Assembly: GCA_002254845.1 (NCBI GenBank) | Contig: NKPT01000004.1 | Span: forward strand, 62,001 to 126,000 | Length of the DNA: 64,000 nt | Direction of reading: 5' to 3' | Origin: Chloracidobacterium sp. CP2_5A | GTDB taxonomy: Bacteria; Acidobacteriota; Blastocatellia; Chloracidobacteriales; Chloracidobacteriaceae | Shown here: in pieces, positions 44,148-52,288 of the stretch | How the letters are laid out: the number at the start of each line of letters is the position of its first letter | Numbering within the stretch: the stretch's first letter is position 1 | Translations under genes and position numbers: made by a program | The notes under the pieces: model-generated | Databases searched by the model: none | Seen by the model: only the letters and a program-made list of their open reading frames with translations | Told to the model about the DNA's origin: nothing

Positions 44148-46394
44148 TTGACGACGGACCCGCTCCAACCTCAGCATTCCGCGCCGCTGTTTGATCGTCC
44201 CGTGACGATGGTCGCCCTGCTCTACCTGCTGGCCTTCGTCGTTCGCCTCTCCAACTTAGGCGGCGTCGTCACGTCATTTGGCGTTTTTCCCATCTCGACC
44301 GACTCGTTTTATCACCTGCGCCGGATTCAGGCGGCGGTCGCCGATGGGTTGCGCGTCCCGGATTTTGACCGCTACGTGAACTTTCCGGATGGGGCGAGCG
44401 TCAACTGGCCCTTTGGCTTTGACTGGCTCTACGCCGCCGTCACGCGGGGGCTGTATGCGCTCAGCGGCGGGGCGGGCCTGCCGGATGAGGGCTGGACGGT
44501 CGCCGTCGCCTGCTTCCTGACGCCGCTCATCGGCGCGGCGACGCCCTGCCTAACCTATCTCGTCGCCGCCCGTCTGGCTAATGCCTGGGCTGGGCTGGCA
44601 GCCGGCTTCATTGTGGCGTGGATGCCCGCCGTCTGGGTGGTAGGCGCCGTCGGCTATGTTGACCACCACGTCTTCGAGTCGCTGTGCGTCGCCATGTACC
44701 TGTGGGCGGTCGTCCGGGAGCGGCTGCGCCCGTGGCACGGCTTGGCGGCAGGGTTGGCCATGGTGGCGGGGCTGCTGTGCGCAACGACGCTGCCGCTGCT
44801 CATCGGTCTTCACGCGCTGGTTACGGTCGGGTGGATCATCGCGCACTGGCGCCAGGCGGAGGATGGCGATGCGCGACTGCGCGCCAGCTTGTGGGCCTGG
44901 CACGGGTTATTGGTTCCGCTGGCGCCATTTGTCGCCACGCGCTTTGCCGAGCCAAGCGGCGTCAATCCGGCGCTTGTGACAGCCTGGGCGGCGGCTTTCC
45001 TCGCGGCCGGCGCGACGCTGGGCGTTTACGCTTGGCGGGTCAGGGCGCGGCGGCAAGCCCTTGGGTGGGCGGTCGCTTGGCTGCTGCTCGGCGTTGGCGT
45101 CTTGCCGCGCCTGGCGCTACGGGACGCCTGGCGGTTCATCCAGTATGGCATCGCGCACATTGGCGCGGCTGATCCGTGGCTGGCGACGATTTTTGAGAGC
45201 CAGCCGCTTTTGAGCCAGTCCTTCCGCGACATTACCAACAACTACACCGCCTTCCTGTGGCTGCTGCCGTTGGCTTGGGCGCTGGTTCTGGCGCGCGCTT
45301 GGCGCAGAGAAAAGCCTGTCTGGACGCTCTTGTCGCTGTCGGCGCCAACCGCCGGGCTGGCGCTGCTGCAGCTCAAGTTTAGCGGCTTGTTCGCGCCGCC
45401 GTTCGCGGTTGTCATGGGCCTTGCCCTGCAGGACCTGGCGGCGAGACTCGCCGGAGCGACGGGATGGCGAGACCGGCTTCAACGTCCCCTGCCGATTGGG
45501 ATAGCGGCGGCCGCGCTGGCCCCAGCCATCATCTTCACGCTCGGCGCGCCGGTCTACATTGTGTCGCCGACTGGGGCGTTCGTGGACGTCGACCCCGCGC
45601 TGCGCTGGCTAGCGACCCATACGCCCGCGACCAGCCCCCGGGGCGATCAGCCGCGCGATTACGCCATTTTGTGCGACTGGACGCCCGGCCACTGGGTCAT
45701 CGGCATTGCGGGACGGCCCGTCATCGCCTCGCCGCTCGGTCACGCCGAGCCGCTGCGCGAGGGTATCCGTGACGCGGCCGCGATGTTTGCGCTTTCTCCG
45801 GCCGAGTCGCTGCGCTTACTGGAGGCGCGGCGCGCGCGCTACATTCTCGTCACGCCGATGTCGCCGCGAGCGGTGATGCGCGATGCGGCGTGGGACCCAA
45901 AAGCCAGGTCTTTTGGCTCGTGGGAAGATTGGAATGAGCAAATGAAGCGGTCGCTCTACGCTCGGCTGGTTGCCGACGAGGCCGTTCCGCAAGGCGACGC
46001 GGCGCTGACGCGGATGCGCTTGGTTTACGAAAGCGACTTCGAGACGGACTACCCGCTGTTCACGCAGCCGCATGCCGCGGCCAAGGTCTTTGAGCGCGTG
46101 GCAGGGGCGATCATCGCCGGCCAGACGACGCCGGGCGCCCGAGTTCAACTCTCGACGCGCATTCGCACGTTTTTCCGGCGCGAGTTTGACTATGTGGATG
46201 AAGTGACGGCGGACGCGCAAGGACGGTTTGAGCGGCGCGTTCCTTACGCGCAGCAGCGATCGCCAGTGACAACGCTGGCGGCCGTGACGCCCTACCGCGT
46301 CGTGACGCCGGAAGGCGCGTTCACCGCGACGGCCACCGAAGCCGACGTCATTGACGGGAAGACGCTTCAGCTCATTCGCGCGCCAGGCGAATGA
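44148..46394 (+). CDS. STT3-family oligosaccharyltransferase-like membrane protein
   Basis: The protein has 748 residues. The N-terminal ~470 residues hold about a dozen membrane helices with the acidic loop motifs of STT3/AglB/PglB: FPISTDSFYHLRRIQ (about residues 46-60) and GYVDHHVFESL (about 169-179). The C-terminal ~260 residues are soluble and periplasmic. Its start carries ILCDWTPGHWVIGI where STT3 proteins have the WWDYG motif, so Trp-Trp-Asp is replaced by Cys-Asp-Trp. By family it would move a lipid-linked glycan onto Asn. TTG at 44148 is the start, 21 bases after the kinase stop. Its last 28 bases overlap the convergent kinase-ATPase gene. STT3 homologues are uncommon in bacteria. 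Confidence 0.78.
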   Translation: MTTDPLQPQHSAPLFDRPVTMVALLYLLAFVVRLSNLGGVVTSFGVFPISTDSFYHLRRIQAAVADGLRVPDFDRYVNFPDGASVNWPFGFDWLYAAVTRGLYALSGGAGLPDEGWTVAVACFLTPLIGAATPCLTYLVAARLANAWAGLAAGFIVAWMPAVWVVGAVGYVDHHVFESLCVAMYLWAVVRERLRPWHGLAAGLAMVAGLLCATTLPLLIGLHALVTVGWIIAHWRQAEDGDARLRASLWAWHGLLVPLAPFVATRFAEPSGVNPALVTAWAAAFLAAGATLGVYAWRVRARRQALGWAVAWLLLGVGVLPRLALRDAWRFIQYGIAHIGAADPWLATIFESQPLLSQSFRDITNNYTAFLWLLPLAWALVLARAWRREKPVWTLLSLSAPTAGLALLQLKFSGLFAPPFAVVMGLALQDLAARLAGATGWRDRLQRPLPIGIAAAALAPAIIFTLGAPVYIVSPTGAFVDVDPALRWLATHTPATSPRGDQPRDYAILCDWTPGHWVIGIAGRPVIASPLGHAEPLREGIRDAAAMFALSPAESLRLLEARRARYILVTPMSPRAVMRDAAWDPKARSFGSWEDWNEQMKRSLYARLVADEAVPQGDAALTRMRLVYESDFETDYPLFTQPHAAAKVFERVAGAIIAGQTTPGARVQLSTRIRTFFRREFDYVDEVTADAQGRFERRVPYAQQRSPVTTLAAVTPYRVVTPEGAFTATATEADVIDGKTLQLIRAPGE

Positions 46395-48373
46395 ATCGCT
46401 TGTCGAAGCAGGCGGGCCAGCGCCTCGGCGGTCGGGCGGTCGGTCTGACGCTTAGCGAGCGCCGCGCCAATGGCGTTGACCAGCGCCGGGGGCGCGTCCG
46501 GCCGCCAATCCCGGATGGGTGACGGGCTTGCATGCAGGATGGCGTCCAGCACCTCGTAGTAGGATTTCCCCTCGAAGGGCAGTCGTCCGGTTGTCATCTC
46601 ATACAAAACGATGCCCAGCGAAAAGACATCGCTGGCGAAGGTCGCCTGCGCGTCGTTGGCGGCTTGTTCCGGCGACATGTACGTGACCGTGCCGACCAGC
46701 ACGCCAGATTCCGTGATGTCGGACACCGCCTGAAGGTGCTCGTCCGAAAACAGCAGCGGCGCCCGCGCGTCGCCGGCCAGCTTAGCGAGGCCGAAGTCAA
46801 TAATGCGGACGTTGCCCTGGGCGTCAAGTTGCAGATTGGACGGCTTGATGTCACGGTGAACAATGCCGACCGCATGGGCCGCGGCCAAACCCTCCGCCGC
46901 CTGCGCCCCAATGCGACAGACTTCCGGGCAAGCGAAGCGTCCGCCCTCGCGCAGGCGCTGGGCGAGGGTTTGGCCGCGCACATATTCCATCACCAGATAG
47001 GGCGCGCCGTCCGCTTCGCCAATCTCGTAAAGCGTGGCGATGTTCGGATGATTGAGGTTTGACGCCATGCGCGCTTCGCGGAGAAACCTCTGCCGCGTCT
47101 CCAACTGGTTGACATAGCGCGCCTTGAGCAGCTTGATGGCGACTTTGCGGCCCAGCTTGGCGTCGCGGGCCAGAAAGACATTGCCCATGCCGCCGCCACC
47201 CAGGCGTTCCAGCAGCTCAAAGTGTCCGAGGCGCGCCGGCGGCTCCACATCGCCGTCGGGCCAGGCTGGGGCGCAGCTTTCAGACAGCGACAGCCGCCCC
47301 TCCAGCGGCAGCTCCAGCGTGGGCGGCACGGACACCTGCTCGCCAGCGGTCGCGCCGCTGCGCGCTGGGCGCTGCGTAATCGGCAGAAACCGACTCGAAA
47401 ACCAGCGCGGCCGGCCGTCCGGCTCAACCGCGATGTAGCCGGCCCGCTTGAAGTCTTCAAACACGTAAGTGTGCTCGCGCGCCACCGGCTGATCGGACGA
47501 CAGCGCCTGGCAGACAGCCCGCTCGTCGGCGGAGAAGCGCTCCCACAGGTAGCGAAAGTGCCCGCGCACTTCGTCGTCGAAAGCCTCCTCGATCGCGGAC
47601 GCATCAAGGCTTCCGCCATCCTGAAGCTGCTCGAAGTAAATCGAGCAGGCAATTTGCAGGTAGAAGGGGAAATTGCCGCTCAAGCGCCGAATATCGGCGG
47701 CGTAGGGCGCGAGCGGAACCCCCGCCGCTTCGGACGGCCGAGCGATAAGGTCGAGCGCCTCGTCGTCGGGAAAGGCCCGCAAATAGACATTCGTGAATAT
47801 GTTGAAAAAAGGCGAGTCGGCAATCTGGTCGGCGTGACACAGCTCCTGCAAGTCGCGCCCTGACGAAGTCACGTAAGCCACCTCATAGTTATTCGCCAGC
47901 GACCGCAGGAAGGCGAAGAAGTCCGCTGAGAAGGCGCGGTTCGAGGTGAGAATGTCAAACTCGTCAAACACGGCGATGAGCTTGCGGTGCGTCGCGCGCA
48001 ACCTGTCGAGCGCCGCATGCACGCCGTCAAAGCCGCGCTTCCCGCTGGGCGGCAGCTCCGCGCCGCGCTCAATTTCGGTCAGCCAGGCGTCCAAGAAGTC
48101 TTCGAGCCTAATGCGTCGCCGCTGCTGCAGGTCAAAAAACACAAAGACGTACTCTTCCGGCCGCGACAAGTGCCGGCGACGCATTTCAGGCGCGCACAGG
48201 TAGTTGAGCAACGACGATTTGCCAATGCGCCGGTCGCCGACAACCGCGATGGACTGCGGCCGCCCGGCCCCAAGCCGCGAGAAGATTCGCGCGATTTCCT
48301 TGCGGCGACCATAAAACTGCGCCGGGTCATGAATGGCGACACGATTGAGATAGGGGTTGGCTGATCCCGGCAT
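46367..48373 (-). CDS. AAA/STAND ATPase fused to a C-terminal Ser/Thr kinase
   Basis: The protein has 668 residues. The N-terminal half is a P-loop ATPase resembling the archaeal/STAND type: FYGRRKEIARIFSRL, Walker A VVGDRRIGKSSLL (about residues 44-56), Walker B IAVFDEFDIL (about 138), and a winged-helix-like region to about 330. The C-terminal half is a Hanks kinase: GGGGMGNVFLARD, VAIKLLKARY, IVHRDIKPSNL, DFGLAKL, GTVTYMSPEQAA. This is the reverse order of the giant kinase nearby. It likely couples a nucleotide-dependent sensor to protein phosphorylation. The C-terminal end overlaps the STT3 gene by 28 bases tail to tail. It lies 6 bases before the lactate dehydrogenase stop, in the same direction. 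Confidence 0.9.
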   Translation of the reverse strand: MPGSANPYLNRVAIHDPAQFYGRRKEIARIFSRLGAGRPQSIAVVGDRRIGKSSLLNYLCAPEMRRRHLSRPEEYVFVFFDLQQRRRIRLEDFLDAWLTEIERGAELPPSGKRGFDGVHAALDRLRATHRKLIAVFDEFDILTSNRAFSADFFAFLRSLANNYEVAYVTSSGRDLQELCHADQIADSPFFNIFTNVYLRAFPDDEALDLIARPSEAAGVPLAPYAADIRRLSGNFPFYLQIACSIYFEQLQDGGSLDASAIEEAFDDEVRGHFRYLWERFSADERAVCQALSSDQPVAREHTYVFEDFKRAGYIAVEPDGRPRWFSSRFLPITQRPARSGATAGEQVSVPPTLELPLEGRLSLSESCAPAWPDGDVEPPARLGHFELLERLGGGGMGNVFLARDAKLGRKVAIKLLKARYVNQLETRQRFLREARMASNLNHPNIATLYEIGEADGAPYLVMEYVRGQTLAQRLREGGRFACPEVCRIGAQAAEGLAAAHAVGIVHRDIKPSNLQLDAQGNVRIIDFGLAKLAGDARAPLLFSDEHLQAVSDITESGVLVGTVTYMSPEQAANDAQATFASDVFSLGIVLYEMTTGRLPFEGKSYYEVLDAILHASPSPIRDWRPDAPPALVNAIGAALAKRQTDRPTAEALARLLRQAIHSPGARMS

Positions 48374-48378
48374 ACCGT

Positions 48379-49353
48379 TTACCGCGCCTCGTCGGGTGGC
48401 GATTGGTCGGCCGGCAGGGCTTCCGCAATGCGCTCCCGCAAAACGGCTGCGGAATGGCGCAGCGCCGCCAGCTCCGTTTCGTCCAGGGCCGGCAAGATAT
48501 TGGCTTCAAAGCCAGTCTGACCGACGATGCTTGGCAGACTCAAGCAAACATCCGACAGTCCATACTCGCCCTGCAAGCGCGCGCTCACTGGCAAGACGCT
48601 CCGCTGGTCGTCGAGAATTGTCCGCGCCAGCCGAGCGATGACCAGGCCGATCGCCAAATTCGTGTAGCCCTTGCGCTCGATGATGTCGTAGGCGCTGCGG
48701 CGCGTCCGCTCAAAGAGAGCGTCCAGCGCCGGGCGGTCGTAGGGGCGGCCGTTGATGACGTTGCCGACCAGGCGCAGTCCGCCGATGCGGGCGTCGCTCC
48801 AGACGGGAAATTCCGTATCCCCATGCTCGCCGAGAATGTAGGCGTGCACCGAGCGCGGGTCCACGCCGTACCGCTCGCCCAACAAGCTGCGAAATCGCGC
48901 CGTGTCCAGCATCGTCCCCGTTCCGATGATGCGCTGCGGCGGGCGCGTCGAAAGCGCCTGCGCCACATAGGTCAGCACATCCACCGGATTGGTCGCGATA
49001 ATCAAGAGCGCCTGCGGCGCATGTCGGTCAAGCTCCGCGAGAATTGCGCGAAACACGGCGACGTTGCGCTCCATCAGATCCAAACGGCTTTCGCCGGGTC
49101 GCTGGCCAACGCCAGCGGCCAGAATGACCAACTGCGCTTCGGCCAAGTCAGCGTAATCGCCGACGCGCACCCGCGTCGGACCGGCGAAGGTTTGCCCGTG
49201 CATGAGGTCAAGGGCTTCGCCTTCCGCGCGGCGTTCGTCCTTGTCGAGCAAAATCAGGTCGCTCGCCACGCGCTGCATAAAGAGCGCGTACGCCGCCGCG
49301 ACGCCCACGTTCCCTGCGCCGATGATGCCAATGACCCGCTTTTGAATCGCCAT
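48379..49353 (-). CDS. ldh: L-lactate dehydrogenase
   Basis: The 324-residue enzyme reduces pyruvate to L-lactate with NADH in the cytoplasm. It has GIIGAGNVGVAAAYAL (Rossmann), the loop AAGVGQRPGESRLDLMERN, where Gln rather than Arg follows the specificity site, favouring pyruvate over oxaloacetate, then IIATNPVDVLTYVA, IIGTGTMLDTARFRSLL and the catalytic His in YILGEHGDTEFPVWS. Those features separate it from malate dehydrogenase. The ATG ending at 49353 has GAGGGCGAG just upstream and is preferred over a longer frame. A tandem repeat lies upstream at 49378-49407. Confidence 0.9.
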   Translation of the reverse strand: MAIQKRVIGIIGAGNVGVAAAYALFMQRVASDLILLDKDERRAEGEALDLMHGQTFAGPTRVRVGDYADLAEAQLVILAAGVGQRPGESRLDLMERNVAVFRAILAELDRHAPQALLIIATNPVDVLTYVAQALSTRPPQRIIGTGTMLDTARFRSLLGERYGVDPRSVHAYILGEHGDTEFPVWSDARIGGLRLVGNVINGRPYDRPALDALFERTRRSAYDIIERKGYTNLAIGLVIARLARTILDDQRSVLPVSARLQGEYGLSDVCLSLPSIVGQTGFEANILPALDETELAALRHSAAVLRERIAEALPADQSPPDEAR

Positions 49354-49377
49354 CGCTCGCCCTCGTTCAGACTGCCT

Positions 49378-49407
49378 GAATTGCGTAGGCAAGAATTGCG
49401 TGGGCAA
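49378..49407 (-). repeat. 15-bp tandem duplication upstream of the lactate dehydrogenase gene
   Basis: GAATTGCGTAGGCAA (49378-49392) and GAATTGCGTGGGCAA (49393-49407, plus-strand reading) differ by one base. Confidence 0.8.
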
Positions 49408-49502
49408 GGATACATTGTCAGCCAGTAAAATCTAGTGCGTCGCTTGTTAGCCGTATCTCACAGTCGCCATTTTATCCTCCCCTTACCCGCCTGGATTCCC
49501 GT

Positions 49503-50378
49503 ATGGATTTGTCACCTGCGCGCAGCCTTTTACTCCGGCGCTTGCTCACGCTCCTTCTGGCTTTTTGTGGCGCAACAGCGGCTCAGGCGCAACAAGCGAT
49601 TGTCAACCTGCCATCCGCCGACATTACCCCCAAGGGACGTCACTTTCTGATGCACGAAACCCAGTGGCGACCGCAGAATCCGGGACGCTACTGGTACGCC
49701 ACCAACTTCTACTGTTACGGCATCGGCAAAAACACGGAGCTGGCGCTGACCACCTACAATAGCGGCACGCCGCAAGCGCCGAATGAAAACATCGGCGTCG
49801 GCTTTAAGACCGCCGTGCCGCTTTTTCAGAAAAAGAGCTCCCAGCTGGAAGTCAAGTTAACGTTTGGACAAATGCTGACCTACAACCTGCGGGGCGCGGG
49901 GCTGGGCGGCTTCACCTACTCGCACGGCAGTCTCGTCCTGCCGAAAACGCACACCCGGCTCACCGCTGGCGTGAGCTTCGGAACGCGAAATCTTTTCAAG
50001 AAGAACACTGTTCATCCGATTGCCGCGGTTGAGCAGCCCATCATCAAACACCGGCTATATCTGTTGGGCGAGTGGTTCTACGGCAAGCATGACTTCGGCT
50101 TTTTCACGCCGGGCGTTCTATATCATCCGGCGAAAGACCACATTATCGTCGTCGCCTACAAGATTCCCAATCACCCCGCCAACGGTAAAAGCGGCCTTGT
50201 CTTTGAGTACGGCTTCTTTTTCGGCGGCAAGGAAAGCGGCAGCCACCACGGCGATGATGACCTTCATCATCCGCCGGCGCCGCCTCAGCCGGATTCTAAG
50301 CCCGCTCCCAAAGTCACCGCTGCGCCGCGCCCGCCTGCGAACGCTCCAAGCGAGCTCAGAAGCGTCGTCTTGGAATAA
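49503..50378 (+). CDS. Exported beta-rich protein, possible outer-membrane protein
   Basis: This 291-residue protein starts with a clear signal peptide (LLLRRLLTLLLAFCGATAAQAQ, cleavage about residue 29). The mature part is full of alternating hydrophobic and polar strands with many Tyr, Phe and Gly (for example YATNFYCYGIGKNTELALTTY and VGFKTAVPLF), and lacks internal hydrophobic helices, as expected of a small beta-barrel. The C-terminal 50 residues are His/Asp- then Pro-rich (SHHGDDDLHHPPAPPQPD). No family is recognised. It precedes the tubulin-like gene by 189 bases in the same direction. Confidence 0.6.
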   Translation: MDLSPARSLLLRRLLTLLLAFCGATAAQAQQAIVNLPSADITPKGRHFLMHETQWRPQNPGRYWYATNFYCYGIGKNTELALTTYNSGTPQAPNENIGVGFKTAVPLFQKKSSQLEVKLTFGQMLTYNLRGAGLGGFTYSHGSLVLPKTHTRLTAGVSFGTRNLFKKNTVHPIAAVEQPIIKHRLYLLGEWFYGKHDFGFFTPGVLYHPAKDHIIVVAYKIPNHPANGKSGLVFEYGFFFGGKESGSHHGDDDLHHPPAPPQPDSKPAPKVTAAPRPPANAPSELRSVVLE

Positions 50379-50395
50379 GAGTTATCTTGGAATAA
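50368..50395 (+). repeat. Duplicated 11-bp element across the stop codon of the outer-membrane-like protein
   Basis: TCTTGGAATAA occurs at 50368-50378, where TAA is the stop, and again 17 bases later at 50385-50395. Confidence 0.7.
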
Positions 50396-50567
50396 AAGCG
50401 AGGCGGACGAGTCCGGGCCGAGGGCGTTGGGCGCGCGCGCCGCGGAACCGGCTCGCCGGCCGGCTTCCGGATTGGAACGCGGCTTCCGCTTGAGGGATGG
50501 CGAGCGACCCGGACAATACCGGCCCTGACTTAGCTTGATAGCAGCGTCAGCGGGTAGGGTGCGCATT

Positions 50568-52268
50568 ATGAAAAACATCATCATCGCCACCGGCGGAAAC
50601 GGCACGCGCGTCGCTGACGCGCTCGCGAGGCTTTTAGCCATCGGCTTCCCGACGCGCCTGCGCGGGGGGCAGCCGACCAGCGTCGGCGACGAGCTTGAAA
50701 TCTGGCGCATTGATCCTGACCGCAGCTCTGGCGCGCTCACCGTTCTCAACGAAACCCTGCGCCGCTACCGCTGGATTCAACACCTGATGCAAGACGGCGA
50801 CGGCGAGCCGGCGGCGTCGCCCCGAGCGGAGAGCCCGTGGGCGATGACGGTCAATACCCAAGTTCGAGACTTCGACCCGCTCGCATTGCCGGGCTTTGAA
50901 AAGCCGGTTTCCACCCTGCGCGAGTTGCTGGCGCAGGCGCCGGGCAAGCGCGACGGGACGTCTTTGCTCTACGCTTTCTATGAAGACAAAGACCTCGACG
51001 TGAAAATCAACCGGGGCTTTTACCAGAAGCCCTTTATCGGCTCGCCGGTCATCGCCGCCTTTGCCGCGTCGCTGACGGATCGGAACTCGCCGGCTGGCAG
51101 CCAGATTGATTTCAATACGCTCAGGCAAAGCCAAGCTCGATTTTTCATTTGCGGCAGCGTCTATGGCGGCACGGGGGCCTGCGCCCTGCCCGTGATTGGG
51201 CAGTTTCTCGCCCGGGAGCGCCAGCGCGGCAACCTGAGCTGGACGATTGGCGGCTGCTTGCTGATGCCCTACTTTCTCCCGCCGCCGCCGCCCTTCAGCC
51301 CGCTGCCCGAAGACCGCCAAGCAGACGCGCGTTACGTGGATGAAGCAGCGCGCCGGATGGCGCAACAGCACGCCGCGCACGAGGCCTTCGCCGTCCTCAA
51401 CGACGAAGAGCGCATCGCGCTGGCGCGGCAAATTCTGACCGGCTTTTACGCCGATCCGACCGACCTGGCGCTGCGCGCGCGGCATAGCCTTGTCTATTAC
51501 CGCGACATCCTCGCGCCGACCTTCGACGAGCTGTACCTCATCGGCAAGCCACAGCCCGACGCGCTTGAGCGATGGAGCAACGGCGGGTCCACCCAGCGCA
51601 ACCCGCTCAACGCCACGGAAGTCGTCGCCGCCATCGCGGCGCTCAACTACTTCGCCGGCAACAGCGTGGGCGGCGGCCAGCAATATAGCCTCGCGGCGGG
51701 CGATGCGACCCTCGCGCCGGCAACGCTCCGGCTCGCCGATTTGCCCGTTTACGCCGTCAACGGGCAGCCCGTGGACGCTGAAAAAGTCTTTCTGGCCACG
51801 GCCACGCTCATTCACCTGCTGAAGTATCAGATCGACTGGTCCTCCGACGCGCGCGGCTGGAGCGCCGACCCCGGCGGGCTGCGCCGGCTCTACCAGCTTG
51901 ACCCGACGCGGCAGGAGCGCGACCGCGTCGCCTACCAGACGGCGCTTGACTTTATCCGCGACATCATGGCGGACATGGTTTCGCCGGACCGAACGCTGGG
52001 TTGGAGCGCCGGCATCCGATCCGACCTTGACAAGCTCATCGGGCCCGGCGCGGAGAGCGCCGTAATCGAGCGCATGAAACGTCGCCCGCGGTTGTTTGGG
52101 CTGGCTGCCGACAACGCGCCGCAGGAGCCGCTGCGCTTTGGGAACGCGGCAGTCGAGCTGACCTCGTTTGATTTTTACAGCTGGACGCCGCCGCCGGAGT
52201 TCACGCGCGGCGATTATGCCCGGCTCGTCTGGGCGCAAGTTTTCGCCAAAGCCGGAGCGCCCGCGTAG
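50568..52268 (+). CDS. Tubulin/FtsZ-like protein
   Basis: The protein has 566 residues from the ATG at 50568. It begins IIIATGGNGTRVADALARL, a Gly-rich phosphate loop like the first loop of tubulin-like proteins. Near residues 193-209 it has ICGSVYGGTGACALP, the counterpart of the GGGTGSG tubulin signature that binds the GTP phosphates. Both lie at the spacing expected of the fold. The remainder has no family I recognise. There is no signal peptide or membrane helix. It is followed after 20 bases by a very large actin/Hsp70-like gene. In family terms it probably binds and hydrolyses GTP and may polymerise; that is inference, and it is clearly not FtsZ itself. Confidence 0.72.
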   Translation: MKNIIIATGGNGTRVADALARLLAIGFPTRLRGGQPTSVGDELEIWRIDPDRSSGALTVLNETLRRYRWIQHLMQDGDGEPAASPRAESPWAMTVNTQVRDFDPLALPGFEKPVSTLRELLAQAPGKRDGTSLLYAFYEDKDLDVKINRGFYQKPFIGSPVIAAFAASLTDRNSPAGSQIDFNTLRQSQARFFICGSVYGGTGACALPVIGQFLARERQRGNLSWTIGGCLLMPYFLPPPPPFSPLPEDRQADARYVDEAARRMAQQHAAHEAFAVLNDEERIALARQILTGFYADPTDLALRARHSLVYYRDILAPTFDELYLIGKPQPDALERWSNGGSTQRNPLNATEVVAAIAALNYFAGNSVGGGQQYSLAAGDATLAPATLRLADLPVYAVNGQPVDAEKVFLATATLIHLLKYQIDWSSDARGWSADPGGLRRLYQLDPTRQERDRVAYQTALDFIRDIMADMVSPDRTLGWSAGIRSDLDKLIGPGAESAVIERMKRRPRLFGLAADNAPQEPLRFGNAAVELTSFDFYSWTPPPEFTRGDYARLVWAQVFAKAGAPA

Positions 52269-52288
52269 CTAGACTCAAGAAACCGCTT

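Noticed and set aside
48379-49353. Malate dehydrogenase
   Set aside because: The specificity loop has GQRPGESRLD with Gln and not the Arg of malate dehydrogenases, so lactate dehydrogenase fits better.
50634-52238. 534-residue open frame opposite the tubulin-like gene
   Set aside because: It is Arg-rich shadow sequence; the plus-strand frame has a start, GG-rich phosphate motifs and operon spacing.
50568-52268. FtsZ proper
   Set aside because: It lacks the GGGTGTG and NVDFAD sequences of FtsZ and is much longer; only the general tubulin-like loops are shared.
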